The notes below the pieces were generated by a model. That model had not been told where the DNA came from. It ran no database searches and worked only from the letters and a program-made list of their open reading frames with translations. Made by a program: the position numbers and the translations under genes. DNA of 21,848 nucleotides from an uncultured Solobacterium sp. Its GTDB lineage: Bacteria > Bacillota_I > Bacilli_A > Erysipelotrichales > Erysipelotrichaceae. Below are positions 1-6,527 of the stretch, piece after piece (the stretch's first letter is position 1; each line of letters begins with the position of its first letter). The stretch lies in assembly GCA_900552125.1 (NCBI GenBank), contig URYK01000043.1:1-21848 (forward strand), read 5' to 3'.

Positions 1-2
1 CA

Positions 3-110
3 TTTTCATATACGAATGAATCCTTTCTTGAATATCTTAACTTAATGACATTGCTATTCTTACTCGTTTTTATATCTAATACAGTTACAAAAAGTCTTAA
101 AAGGAGTTGA
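3..110 (+). CDS. C-terminal end of a membrane protein, cut by the window edge
   Basis: An open frame enters from the left edge and ends at TGA 108-110. Its last 35 residues contain one hydrophobic stretch (LNLMTLLFLLVFISNTV) followed by a basic tail (TKSLKRS), which looks like a final transmembrane helix with a cytoplasmic end. The stop codon lies next to the AAGGAG ribosome site of the radical SAM gene, which starts 7 nt later, so translation of the two may be coupled. In a RiPP locus this position would suit a transporter permease or a membrane immunity protein, but that is inferred from context only. The fragment is too short for family assignment. Confidence 0.4.
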   Translation, partial: FSYTNESFLEYLNLMTLLFLLVFISNTVTKSLKRS

Positions 111-116
111 TTAATA

Positions 117-1139
117 ATGGAAAGTAAGATTACTGCCTGTTGGCTCACAATTAATCGTGCGTGCAATCTCCACTGTGAATGGTGCTATGCAAAGAACGCT
201 GATAAAATGCAAATGGATTTTTCAACTGTTACGTCACTATTAGATTTTTTGATTTCAATGGAAATAAGAAATTTGATAATACTTGGTGGTGAACCAACTT
301 GTTCAAATGACTTAGTGCCAATTATTGTTGAATGTAAGAAGCGATCTATACATTCAGTCCTTGTAACAAATGGTGTAAGATTAGCAGATAAGGATTATCT
401 GAATTCACTTGTTGAAGCTGGAATAGGCACAATAAGTTTATCGCAAAAAGCACATGATAGGACTAGTTATACTAATGTTACTGGTGTTGATTGCTATGAA
501 GAGTTTCTTCAGGCTGTAACAAATGTTTCTAGCACAGGATTAGATTTTGTTGTATCCTTTGTTTTGACAACTGAAAATATTTCGTATATAGCAAAGTCTA
601 TGCGTGTTCTTCGAGCTCATGGAGCGGTTAAGTTTTCGTTAGGTTTTTGTTATGATTTTGAGGTGTGCCGATCTGCGATCAGCCATCCAGAAAATCCGTA
701 TCGTCTTTGGGATGAATTTTCAAAGTATTATGCAGAAATCCATGAGGCGAGTGAAGGAAAATTTGTACTTCAAATGGGATTGCCACTTTGTGTTGCGGAT
801 ATGGATTTGATTAATCTTATGAATGAAAGAAAGCAAATTCTTACTGTGTGTCAGTTGTTACGAAGAAGCGGTTTAATTTTTGATACAGACATGTCTGTAA
901 TTCCTTGTAATGCAATGTTTAACTATAAGTTAGGTAAATTTGGTGTTAGTTTTACAGATAAGGATTCATTTGAAAAATTCTGGAATTCTGAGGAGTTGAT
1001 AACTTTTTATAATAAGTTGAAGTCGGCGCCAGCTACAGACTGCCTTAAATGTGATTTGTGGACAAATTGTGGTGGAGGGTGTATTTCAAATTGGTTCAAT
1101 TATCGATTTAATGATTTAAAAAAAATGAAGGAGGAGTAA
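117..1139 (+). CDS. Radical SAM/SPASM peptide maturase
   Basis: The 340-residue protein has a CX3CX2C cluster (C16, C20, C23) that would bind the radical SAM [4Fe-4S], and GGEP at 57-60. Its C-terminal half has a SPASM-like cysteine set: C255, C274, C319, C322, C328 and C332, the last four in a CX2CX5CX3C pattern that would bind auxiliary clusters. Such enzymes cleave SAM to a 5'-deoxyadenosyl radical and install thioether or carbon crosslinks in ribosomal peptides. I see no separate N-terminal RRE (peptide-recognition) domain. AAGGAG at 101-106 supports the ATG at 117. The Cys-rich peptide gene begins 4 nt after the stop and is the obvious substrate. A maturase of another substrate or an anaerobic sulfatase-type activator is possible but fits the neighbour less well. 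Confidence 0.88.
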   Translation: MESKITACWLTINRACNLHCEWCYAKNADKMQMDFSTVTSLLDFLISMEIRNLIILGGEPTCSNDLVPIIVECKKRSIHSVLVTNGVRLADKDYLNSLVEAGIGTISLSQKAHDRTSYTNVTGVDCYEEFLQAVTNVSSTGLDFVVSFVLTTENISYIAKSMRVLRAHGAVKFSLGFCYDFEVCRSAISHPENPYRLWDEFSKYYAEIHEASEGKFVLQMGLPLCVADMDLINLMNERKQILTVCQLLRRSGLIFDTDMSVIPCNAMFNYKLGKFGVSFTDKDSFEKFWNSEELITFYNKLKSAPATDCLKCDLWTNCGGGCISNWFNYRFNDLKKMKEE

Positions 1140-1143
1140 ATTT

Positions 1144-1296
1144 ATGTCAGATGTGTATACTGATCTCGAAATGCTTAACAAAATAGATGTTATTCCAAGC
1201 ACCGAATTGTCTGGTTTAGGCATGAAAAATGGTACTTCAGATTGTATTGATTGTCACTATATAAGTAGTGACTGTGAAGCACCATGTTTTTGTTAA
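1144..1296 (+). CDS. Cys-rich RiPP precursor peptide
   Basis: This 50-residue frame follows the maturase stop by 4 nt and has an excellent ribosome site (AAGGAGGAG at 1129-1137) inside the maturase's last codons. Residues 1-33 form a polar, acidic leader without cysteine (MSDVYTDLEMLNK...). The last 17 residues hold all five cysteines (C34, C37, C44, C48, C50) and finish CEAPCFC. Leader plus C-terminal Cys-rich core next to a SPASM maturase is the classic arrangement for thioether-bridged peptides (sactipeptides and ranthipeptides). The core has several Asp residues near the cysteines, as in Cys-to-Asp bridged ranthipeptides, but the crosslink type cannot be read from sequence. An odd cysteine number leaves one possibly free. 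I do not recognise the exact precursor family. Confidence 0.75.
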   Translation: MSDVYTDLEMLNKIDVIPSTELSGLGMKNGTSDCIDCHYISSDCEAPCFC

Positions 1297-1367
1297 TTGC
1301 ATCTATTCTAACAATTCTAATGCTCTATTATTGGGTTAGTAAAAATCAAACATTTAATGAAAAATAG
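1284..1367 (+). CDS. Possible 27-residue membrane peptide overlapping the precursor end
   Basis: ATG 1284 opens a 27-codon frame that overlaps the last 13 nt of the precursor gene. It encodes one hydrophobic helix (MFLLIASILTILMLYYW) followed by a polar tail (VSKNQTFNEK). It would suit a single-pass immunity or export-helper peptide, translated by coupling to the precursor because there is only a weak GTGAAG-like ribosome site. Short hydrophobic frames are common by chance in AT-rich DNA, so this is a candidate only. It ends about 75 nt before the terminator that closes the locus. Confidence 0.28.
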   Translation: MFLLIASILTILMLYYWVSKNQTFNEK

Positions 1368-1442
1368 TTAATTTTTTATAGTACCGACTAATAATATGAA
1401 TTAAACGATACAACCTACACCACTTGCTTATTTTATAGTCAT

Positions 1443-1472
1443 AACCACCTGTGAAAACGGGTGGTTTGTTTT
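1443..1472 (+). terminator. Rho-independent terminator of the RiPP locus
   Basis: AACCACCTGT at 1443-1452 pairs with ACGGGTGGTT at 1457-1466 (ten pairs, one T·G) around a GAAA tetraloop, followed by TGTTTT. It lies downstream of the precursor and the small membrane peptide and probably ends their transcript. Confidence 0.75.
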
Positions 1473-1820
1473 AAACTTATTAGCTCTGTTATTTCTCGAA
1501 CGCTTTTATTCGCTGATTTTCTATTTTTACTATTACTGAAAGAGCACCTGGTTATACCCTTGATGAATCTTCGTATTTTCTGATTTTTTTCTATTCAATT
1601 AGTGCTGATTGGAAATAAACTTTTTGTGTATTATAGGAAATTGTGTTGATTTTCCATGATAGCTTTACAAAACTATCTAACTATAATTTAAAGACAAATA
1701 GTTCATCTTTCAAAGGTTGTAAAACTCTAAACCATTTTAACAAAAAACTTGTAATAGTACATCAAATGAATAAATTAAACTATCAGCTTTAAGTGCTTGT
1801 TATACTTTTTTACTATTCAT
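1473..1820. other. AT-rich spacer without a gene
   Basis: I see no open frame with a ribosome site, no tandem repeat and no recognisable RNA in this stretch. It separates the RiPP terminator from the decayed coding remnant. Confidence 0.5.
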
Positions 1821-2012
1821 GATGAAAAGGTTTTGTGTTCATTTTGTAAACTGAAAAGAAATTCTAATAAAGGTGATTTATCAAAGAAATTATGTAAAGG
1901 AAACAAAGTTAATACTATTGCAGATACTGTATAAGGAGAATATGCACATTATACAGCGCAGGTAAAATGGTTTGAGTTTGTAACAACAAAAAAAGCAAAA
2001 AGAGGCTTGTAA
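1821..2012 (+). pseudogene. Decayed coding remnant of unknown family
   Basis: One frame reads as plausible protein across about 63 codons: DEKVLCSFCKLKRNS, then KKLCKGNKVNTIADTV, an in-frame TAA at 1932-1934, then GEYAHYTAQVKWFEFV and a basic end (KKAKRGL) with a stop at 2010-2012. A single change at the internal stop would restore the frame. There is no start codon with a ribosome site, so the 5' part appears lost. The CX2C pair near the beginning could be part of a zinc ribbon. I do not recognise the family. A terminator follows 54 nt downstream, as expected behind a former gene. Chance reading of AT-rich DNA cannot be excluded. Confidence 0.33.
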
Positions 2013-2065
2013 AATACTTTGAAGAAAAATACAAAAAACCTTAAATTTTATTATTCAATTTTCTT

Positions 2066-2095
2066 GCCATTAATACTAATTTAATGGCTTTTTTT
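2066..2095 (+). terminator. Rho-independent terminator
   Basis: GCCATTAA (2066-2073) pairs perfectly with TTAATGGC (2081-2088) over a 7-nt loop, followed directly by seven T. It sits behind the decayed remnant and insulates the ClpP operon from upstream transcription. Confidence 0.8.
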
Positions 2096-2194
2096 GTTAA
2101 TTAAAATTTACCAATTTTATCTATTCTTTCCTTTATTTATAAAATATAAATCATTTAAAATGATAGAATTCAATTGAAAAGGAGGAGAAAGATT

Positions 2195-2797
2195 ATGAGT
2201 AGTTTTATTCCAAATGTAACAGCAAATATCGATGGGAAAGATATTTCTTTAGATATGATTTCATATCAATTAATAAAAAACAGAAGGATATTTATGTTTG
2301 GAGAGGTAAATAATTCATTGGCACTTAGCATAATTTCACAATTAATTTATTTAGATGAGAAGTCTAATGATGACATTTATCTTGTTATGAAAGGTCCAGG
2401 TGGTTCAATAGCGGACGGTATGGCAATTTTTGATACTATGAATATGATTAAGTCAAATGTAAACACGATTGCTGTGGGAGAGTGTGCTTCGATGAATGCT
2501 TTTCTTTTATCCTCCGGGAAGAAAAGGTATATTACATTCAATGCTGATGTGATGATACATCAACCACTAGGGAGTTTCCAAGGACAAGCAAGTGATATCG
2601 TTATTCAAGCAGAGCACATCGAATATTTGAAAAAGAAGATGATGAATTTAATGGCTACGCAATGTAAAAAAAATGTAAAACAGATTATCAATGACATAGA
2701 AAGAGATAAATGGATGTCTGCGGAAGAAGCTTGTAAATATGGTTTGGTCGATAAAGTTATTTTGAATTTAAATGAAATAGGTGATGAATATGATTAA
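2195..2797 (+). CDS. ClpP-family serine protease (accessory paralogue)
   Basis: The 200-residue protein has the ClpP fold signature and an intact triad: nucleophile S99 in GECASMNAFLL, H122 in VMIHQPLG with the following QGQASDI, and D171 in ERDKWMSAEEA. KGPGGSIADGMAIFD (66-80) matches the family's substrate-binding strand region. Length is normal for ClpP. ATG 2195 is chosen because AAGGAGGAG (2179-2187) lies 7 nt upstream; the TTG at 2174 precedes that site. ClpP normally forms a 14-mer that degrades proteins fed by an AAA+ unfoldase. Here no ClpX or ClpA gene follows, but the next gene is a degenerate AAA-like protein overlapping its stop. A VirD4-like ATPase then follows, so this is an accessory copy, not the housekeeping one. 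Its substrates may be specific to this locus. Confidence 0.88.
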   Translation: MSSFIPNVTANIDGKDISLDMISYQLIKNRRIFMFGEVNNSLALSIISQLIYLDEKSNDDIYLVMKGPGGSIADGMAIFDTMNMIKSNVNTIAVGECASMNAFLLSSGKKRYITFNADVMIHQPLGSFQGQASDIVIQAEHIEYLKKKMMNLMATQCKKNVKQIINDIERDKWMSAEEACKYGLVDKVILNLNEIGDEYD

Positions 2798-3551
2798 GGG
2801 TAAAATAACAAGACCTATAGGGTTGGACTCAATATGTGATGATATTGACGAAACTTGTTTAAACAGTGAATTATATCAAAATAGTAATGTTGCGCCATCA
2901 CATTATCTAATTGGTTTGAATCAAGGTGAGGGTCAAACTATATTGACAGAATACATTGCAAGTATGTTTTACCAAAAAAATATTAGAAAATTCGGAGGAT
3001 TGGATATTTATTTGGAATATAAAATTGATGGATCATTATCACAATTAAAATGGATATTTAATGATATCAAAAATCGTTCAGTTTATTTGAATGATTATGA
3101 AGGTTGTATATCTATTGATATTACAGAATTAGCATTGCATTTAAATGAGAAGCAGATAGATTTATTCCTAAAAGAGTTAAAATATGTATCTCAATATGCT
3201 ACTTTGATTTTATTTGTTTCCAATAAACAAAACAGAAATATTTCCACCCTTATTACTAAAGTTGTAGATACATTGAAGAATATAAAAGTATTTACACAGT
3301 TAGATTATACATATGAAAATATTTCAGAGGTAGTTTCACGCATGATTAAAAAAAATGGTGTTGTTTTGCAAATTGATGAGACATTTAAAAAGTCTTTGCT
3401 TGAAATAGTAATAACAAATGAAATAAATTCTATTGAAAAAGCAAAAGAAGTTACAAATGAATTAGTTAAATATTCTAAGATCAAAGGGAGTGAGTTATTC
3501 TTAGGGAGTACGGAATTGGAACAATACACTAAAGAAAAATTAGTAAAGTAG
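2790..3551 (+). CDS. AAA+-like protein with degenerate Walker A, partner of ClpP-like protease
   Basis: This 253-residue protein has the outline of a small AAA+ module. A Walker A-like loop, GLNQGEGQT (42-50), has Q where the catalytic lysine should be. A hydrophobic strand (ATLILFVSN) fits a sensor-1 position, and a helical C-terminal lid follows. I see no convincing Walker B acidic pair. It may bind but not hydrolyse nucleotide, acting as an adaptor or scaffold. ATG 2790 has AGGTGA just upstream and overlaps the end of the clpP-like gene by 8 nt, which implies translational coupling; ATG 2784 is an alternative start. The tight coupling suggests a physical partnership with the ClpP-like protein, and the VirD4-like ATPase gene begins 12 nt downstream. 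I cannot place it in a named family. Confidence 0.6.
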   Translation: MIKGKITRPIGLDSICDDIDETCLNSELYQNSNVAPSHYLIGLNQGEGQTILTEYIASMFYQKNIRKFGGLDIYLEYKIDGSLSQLKWIFNDIKNRSVYLNDYEGCISIDITELALHLNEKQIDLFLKELKYVSQYATLILFVSNKQNRNISTLITKVVDTLKNIKVFTQLDYTYENISEVVSRMIKKNGVVLQIDETFKKSLLEIVITNEINSIEKAKEVTNELVKYSKIKGSELFLGSTELEQYTKEKLVK

Positions 3552-3563
3552 AGGTAATCAACT

Positions 3564-5315
3564 ATGAGAGATGATAAATGGACAGACAAGTTTGACATAT
3601 TAATGGGACTTGAAAATATTAAAAATAAAAAAGTAGGAGGACCTATTTTATTTCGAGATAATGGAGAGAATTATGTAGAAAATAGTGAATCTCATACAAT
3701 TGTTTTAGGTTCAAGTGGAACAGGAAAATCTAGAAGATATATTCTTCCAATGTTACATTCTATATTTGAGGCTAATGAATCTGCAATTGTTATTGATCCT
3801 AAAGGCGAATGTTATAGATTGACATCCTATATAAATTCAGATACTTACCAGGATTATGTGATAGATTTTAGAGATGTTTTTCGCTCTACAAAATGGAATC
3901 CTTTAGGAGCAATACAAGATTTATGGGATTCTGATACAATTAATGAACAACAGAGGGCTAGAGAACTGATTAATCAACTTGCTACTGCTTTGTTTCCAGC
4001 TAACTCTAATGATCCGTTTTGGTCAAATAGTGCTAAATCATTATTTGTTGGGTTGGTTAATGTTTTGATGGAATCTAATAAATCAAAAAAGAGACAAATT
4101 ACAATTCTAGATATTTATAAAATTGTAATTAAAGGTGATGACGAGATACGTAAACTACTTACTGAATTTCCAAACTCAATAGGAATAATGAACGTACATT
4201 CTTATATAACTACAGCTAATGATACTAGGGGCGGAATTAGATCTACCTTTTTAGAAGGGTTGAATATGTTTTCAAGTAGTGAAGGTTTAATATCAATGCT
4301 AAGTGGTAATGAATTAAAAATTAGTGAAATCAATGGAAATAAAAAGTTTAGGATTTTCATTATTATTCCAGATGAAACACCAATTTACAATAATCTAGCA
4401 GCTGTGTTATGTAATCAGTTAATTAATCATTTTGTTAATTTTGCTCAAGAGAATCCAGAAGCAAGATTAATGACAAGATTAAATATTGTTATTGAAGAAT
4501 TAGGAAATATTGGAAAAAGTATTGGAAATTTACCTTTTTTAATGAGTGCAAGTCGATCAAGAAATATTAGAATGCATCTTGTCCTACAATCATTATCTCA
4601 ATTAGAAGCTACCTATGGCGCGGCTGATGCATTGACAATTAGAGAGAACGCAGATATTTTAGTCGCTTTCAGAACTACAAATATTACTACATTGAAAGAA
4701 TTATCTGAAAAATGTGGAGAAAGAATGATGGAAATAAATGGGAATTACCAAAGGGAAAGTTTAATTACTCCATCTCAATTAGGTGCAATGGAGGTGGGGC
4801 AAGCTTTGGTTATGATTAGGGGAAGAATAAAATTTATAACATGGATGCCAGATTACTCTGTTATTTTTGATACTGGTGGTTGGAAGCCACCAGTTGAGAG
4901 AGCAATCAGAATAAATTTAATTTCTCCGGCAAATTCCAAGGAAAATACAGATACTAACAAAAACAATAATTCATCAGCAAAATCTTCTTTGGAAGCAAGA
5001 GATAGAGCAAGAAGAAAACAGGAAGAATTGTTTGAAAAAATCGATACAGTCATTGATAAAATTGAAATTATAGAGCTAAAAGAGTCTTTAGAGAAAAATG
5101 AATTAGCTATTTTATCTTGTAAGCATATATTAGATATTAATCTCATTTATAGTGAAATTTTGAATTATACAGACTTAGATCTACTTAGTGTAATTAATGG
5201 ATTAAGGGCTTTACCATTTAAAATAAAATTTAAATCAAAAAGAAAAATGAGAAAAGCTGCGAAATATTTTGGAAGAATAGGAATGGATATTATATCATCT
5301 TCTGATAAATATTAG
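3564..5315 (+). CDS. VirD4/TraG-family ATPase without membrane anchor
   Basis: The 583-residue protein carries Walker A GSSGTGKS (49-56), the VirD4-type IVIDPKGE (74-82), and a Walker B-like strand NIVIEELGNIGK (307-318), as in type IV coupling proteins. These ATPases form hexamers that deliver DNA or proteins to a type IV secretion channel. Only about 48 residues precede Walker A and they are polar, so the usual N-terminal transmembrane helices are absent. After the motor domain comes an Asn/Ser-rich linker near residue 460 and a charged helical tail of about 110 residues. No relaxase, VirB4 or channel gene is present in the window, so a non-conjugative role is likely. GAGGTAA at 3551-3557 supports the start. 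It lies between the AAA-like protein and the M50 protease genes on the same strand. Confidence 0.8.
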   Translation: MRDDKWTDKFDILMGLENIKNKKVGGPILFRDNGENYVENSESHTIVLGSSGTGKSRRYILPMLHSIFEANESAIVIDPKGECYRLTSYINSDTYQDYVIDFRDVFRSTKWNPLGAIQDLWDSDTINEQQRARELINQLATALFPANSNDPFWSNSAKSLFVGLVNVLMESNKSKKRQITILDIYKIVIKGDDEIRKLLTEFPNSIGIMNVHSYITTANDTRGGIRSTFLEGLNMFSSSEGLISMLSGNELKISEINGNKKFRIFIIIPDETPIYNNLAAVLCNQLINHFVNFAQENPEARLMTRLNIVIEELGNIGKSIGNLPFLMSASRSRNIRMHLVLQSLSQLEATYGAADALTIRENADILVAFRTTNITTLKELSEKCGERMMEINGNYQRESLITPSQLGAMEVGQALVMIRGRIKFITWMPDYSVIFDTGGWKPPVERAIRINLISPANSKENTDTNKNNNSSAKSSLEARDRARRKQEELFEKIDTVIDKIEIIELKESLEKNELAILSCKHILDINLIYSEILNYTDLDLLSVINGLRALPFKIKFKSKRKMRKAAKYFGRIGMDIISSSDKY

Positions 5316-5348
5316 ATTGCTTTACGATTTCTTTAAGGAGGTTGTCAC

Positions 5349-6314
5349 ATGAGGTACCCTTGTAAAAGTGAACAAGTAAAACTATTTCCTGATGAATATT
5401 ACCCAGATGAAAAAGTATTACTTGTTAATCAAATCACTGGAGATGCATGTGAAATGAGCATAGACCTGGTAAATATGTACATTGAGATGGATGGCAACAC
5501 TAATCCATATGAACTGTTTTACGGTAAAAAAAGGGAATTAAATGTTATTCTAAAAAAACTCAAAAAGATGAACATGTTAAAAAAGAAAGTTTATAGATCC
5601 GGATTTAACTTTATAGTTCCAATTATTAACTTACGTAAAACTAAATTTCCAATTAGAGTTTGTTCAATTTTTGAAAAAATAATTAGATATTTTTCTTTTC
5701 CTGTTTTTATCTTAAGTTCAATATATCTTTATTATTCGATATATGATCTTACTTATTTTACAGAAAAAGATTTATATATAGGGGTATTTATTGGATTATT
5801 ATTTGGAATTATTCTACATGAAATATCACATATGGTTTCTGCAATTACGTATGGAGCTAATGTTTATGAAGTTGGGTTAATAATTAATTTGATATTATCT
5901 GCCTATATTGCGTATGATGAAGATATGATTGAATCAATAAAAGGACGGTTTAAAACAACAATTGCTGGTGTTTTGATGAATATATTTATTTCAGGAATAT
6001 TTTTCTGTATGGCTTCAATCACAAATTATGTAATGTTTTTTGTCGCAGGAGTTATAAATTTTAGTTTAGCATGTTTGAATATAATTTGTTCAGATAGTTT
6101 TGATGGATATTATTTAATGGTGTTATTACTAAATGAAAAGTCTGAAATAATTGAGGAAAATATAACAAAATACCATATGGAAAGAATAATAAGAAGGAAA
6201 AGAATTAATGGTTGTATTGAAATACTAGCTAAATTAATCTTTAGATTGCTGAAGGCTACTATAATTATAATAGGCTTATCAAACGTTTTGTTGATTGTTT
6301 GGATTTTAGCGTAA
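5349..6314 (+). CDS. Membrane M50-type zinc metalloprotease with PqqD-like N-terminus
   Basis: Residues 1-80 are soluble and resemble a PqqD/RRE-type winged-helix peptide-binding domain (KVLLVNQITGDACEMS, then a helical LKKLKKMNML). Several transmembrane helices follow (about 114-135, 142-165, 173-190, 205-222, 226-247 and 295-320). The zinc site HEISH (157-161) lies in a membrane helix, and SDSFDG (248-253) supplies the second-helix aspartate (D252) of site-2-type proteases. In the Bacillus subtilis epipeptide locus, YydH is an M50 protease that processes a RiPP, which makes peptide processing the best guess here. AAGGAGG just before the ATG gives a strong start, 33 nt after the ATPase gene. 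A 19-residue peptide gene follows by 38 nt and is the natural candidate substrate. Confidence 0.78.
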   Translation: MRYPCKSEQVKLFPDEYYPDEKVLLVNQITGDACEMSIDLVNMYIEMDGNTNPYELFYGKKRELNVILKKLKKMNMLKKKVYRSGFNFIVPIINLRKTKFPIRVCSIFEKIIRYFSFPVFILSSIYLYYSIYDLTYFTEKDLYIGVFIGLLFGIILHEISHMVSAITYGANVYEVGLIINLILSAYIAYDEDMIESIKGRFKTTIAGVLMNIFISGIFFCMASITNYVMFFVAGVINFSLACLNIICSDSFDGYYLMVLLLNEKSEIIEENITKYHMERIIRRKRINGCIEILAKLIFRLLKATIIIIGLSNVLLIVWILA

Positions 6315-6352
6315 TTATGGATATAGTTTTTTTAAAAAGGAGGAGGAAGAGC

Positions 6353-6412
6353 ATGAAAAAAATTGTTTTTGTTTTTTGGGTTTGTCAAGGAAAATGTGTA
6401 AGTAAATTTTAA
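6353..6412 (+). CDS. 19-residue Cys-containing peptide
   Basis: A complete frame encodes MKKIVFVFWVCQGKCVSKF, preceded by an unusually strong ribosome site (AAGGAGGAGG at 6337-6346, 6 nt from the ATG). The peptide has a basic start, a hydrophobic aromatic middle, a CX3C pair (C11, C15) and a basic end. It could be a modified or disulfide-bridged signal peptide, a membrane-active peptide or a precursor cut by the upstream M50 protease. It is too short for a normal leader-plus-core RiPP. A truncated remnant of a longer gene cut by the neighbouring insertion is the main alternative, but the frame closes with its own TAA. The quality of the ribosome site is the strongest argument for translation. 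Confidence 0.5.
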   Translation: MKKIVFVFWVCQGKCVSKF

Positions 6413-6474
6413 ATACATATTGAAATATGTATTATGTAAAACATTGTTTAAAGATAAGTGATGATAAGCACCAA

Positions 6475-6515
6475 AAGCCAGGTAGTTCTATCAAATAACT
6501 GCCTGGCTTTTTTTA
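6475..6515. terminator. Bidirectional terminator between the peptide operon and the transposase
   Basis: AAGCCAGG-T-AGTT (6475-6487) pairs with AACT-G-CCTGGCTT (6497-6509), thirteen pairs including one T·G, followed by a T run to 6514. The reverse strand has A-rich sequence on the other side (AAAAG), giving a shorter U tract. It lies 13 nt beyond the transposase stop and may belong to the insertion sequence. Confidence 0.75.
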
Positions 6516-6527
6516 TTGTTCTTTTTT

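Noticed and set aside
2174..2194. Upstream TTG start adding seven basic residues to the ClpP-like protein
   Set aside because: The AAGGAGGAG ribosome site lies after this TTG and 7 nt before ATG 2195, and the extra residues (KRRRK) are just the translated ribosome site.
3564..5315. Conjugative element or ICE defined by the VirD4-like gene
   Set aside because: No relaxase, VirB4, channel, integrase or attachment site is visible in the window, and the protein lacks membrane anchors.
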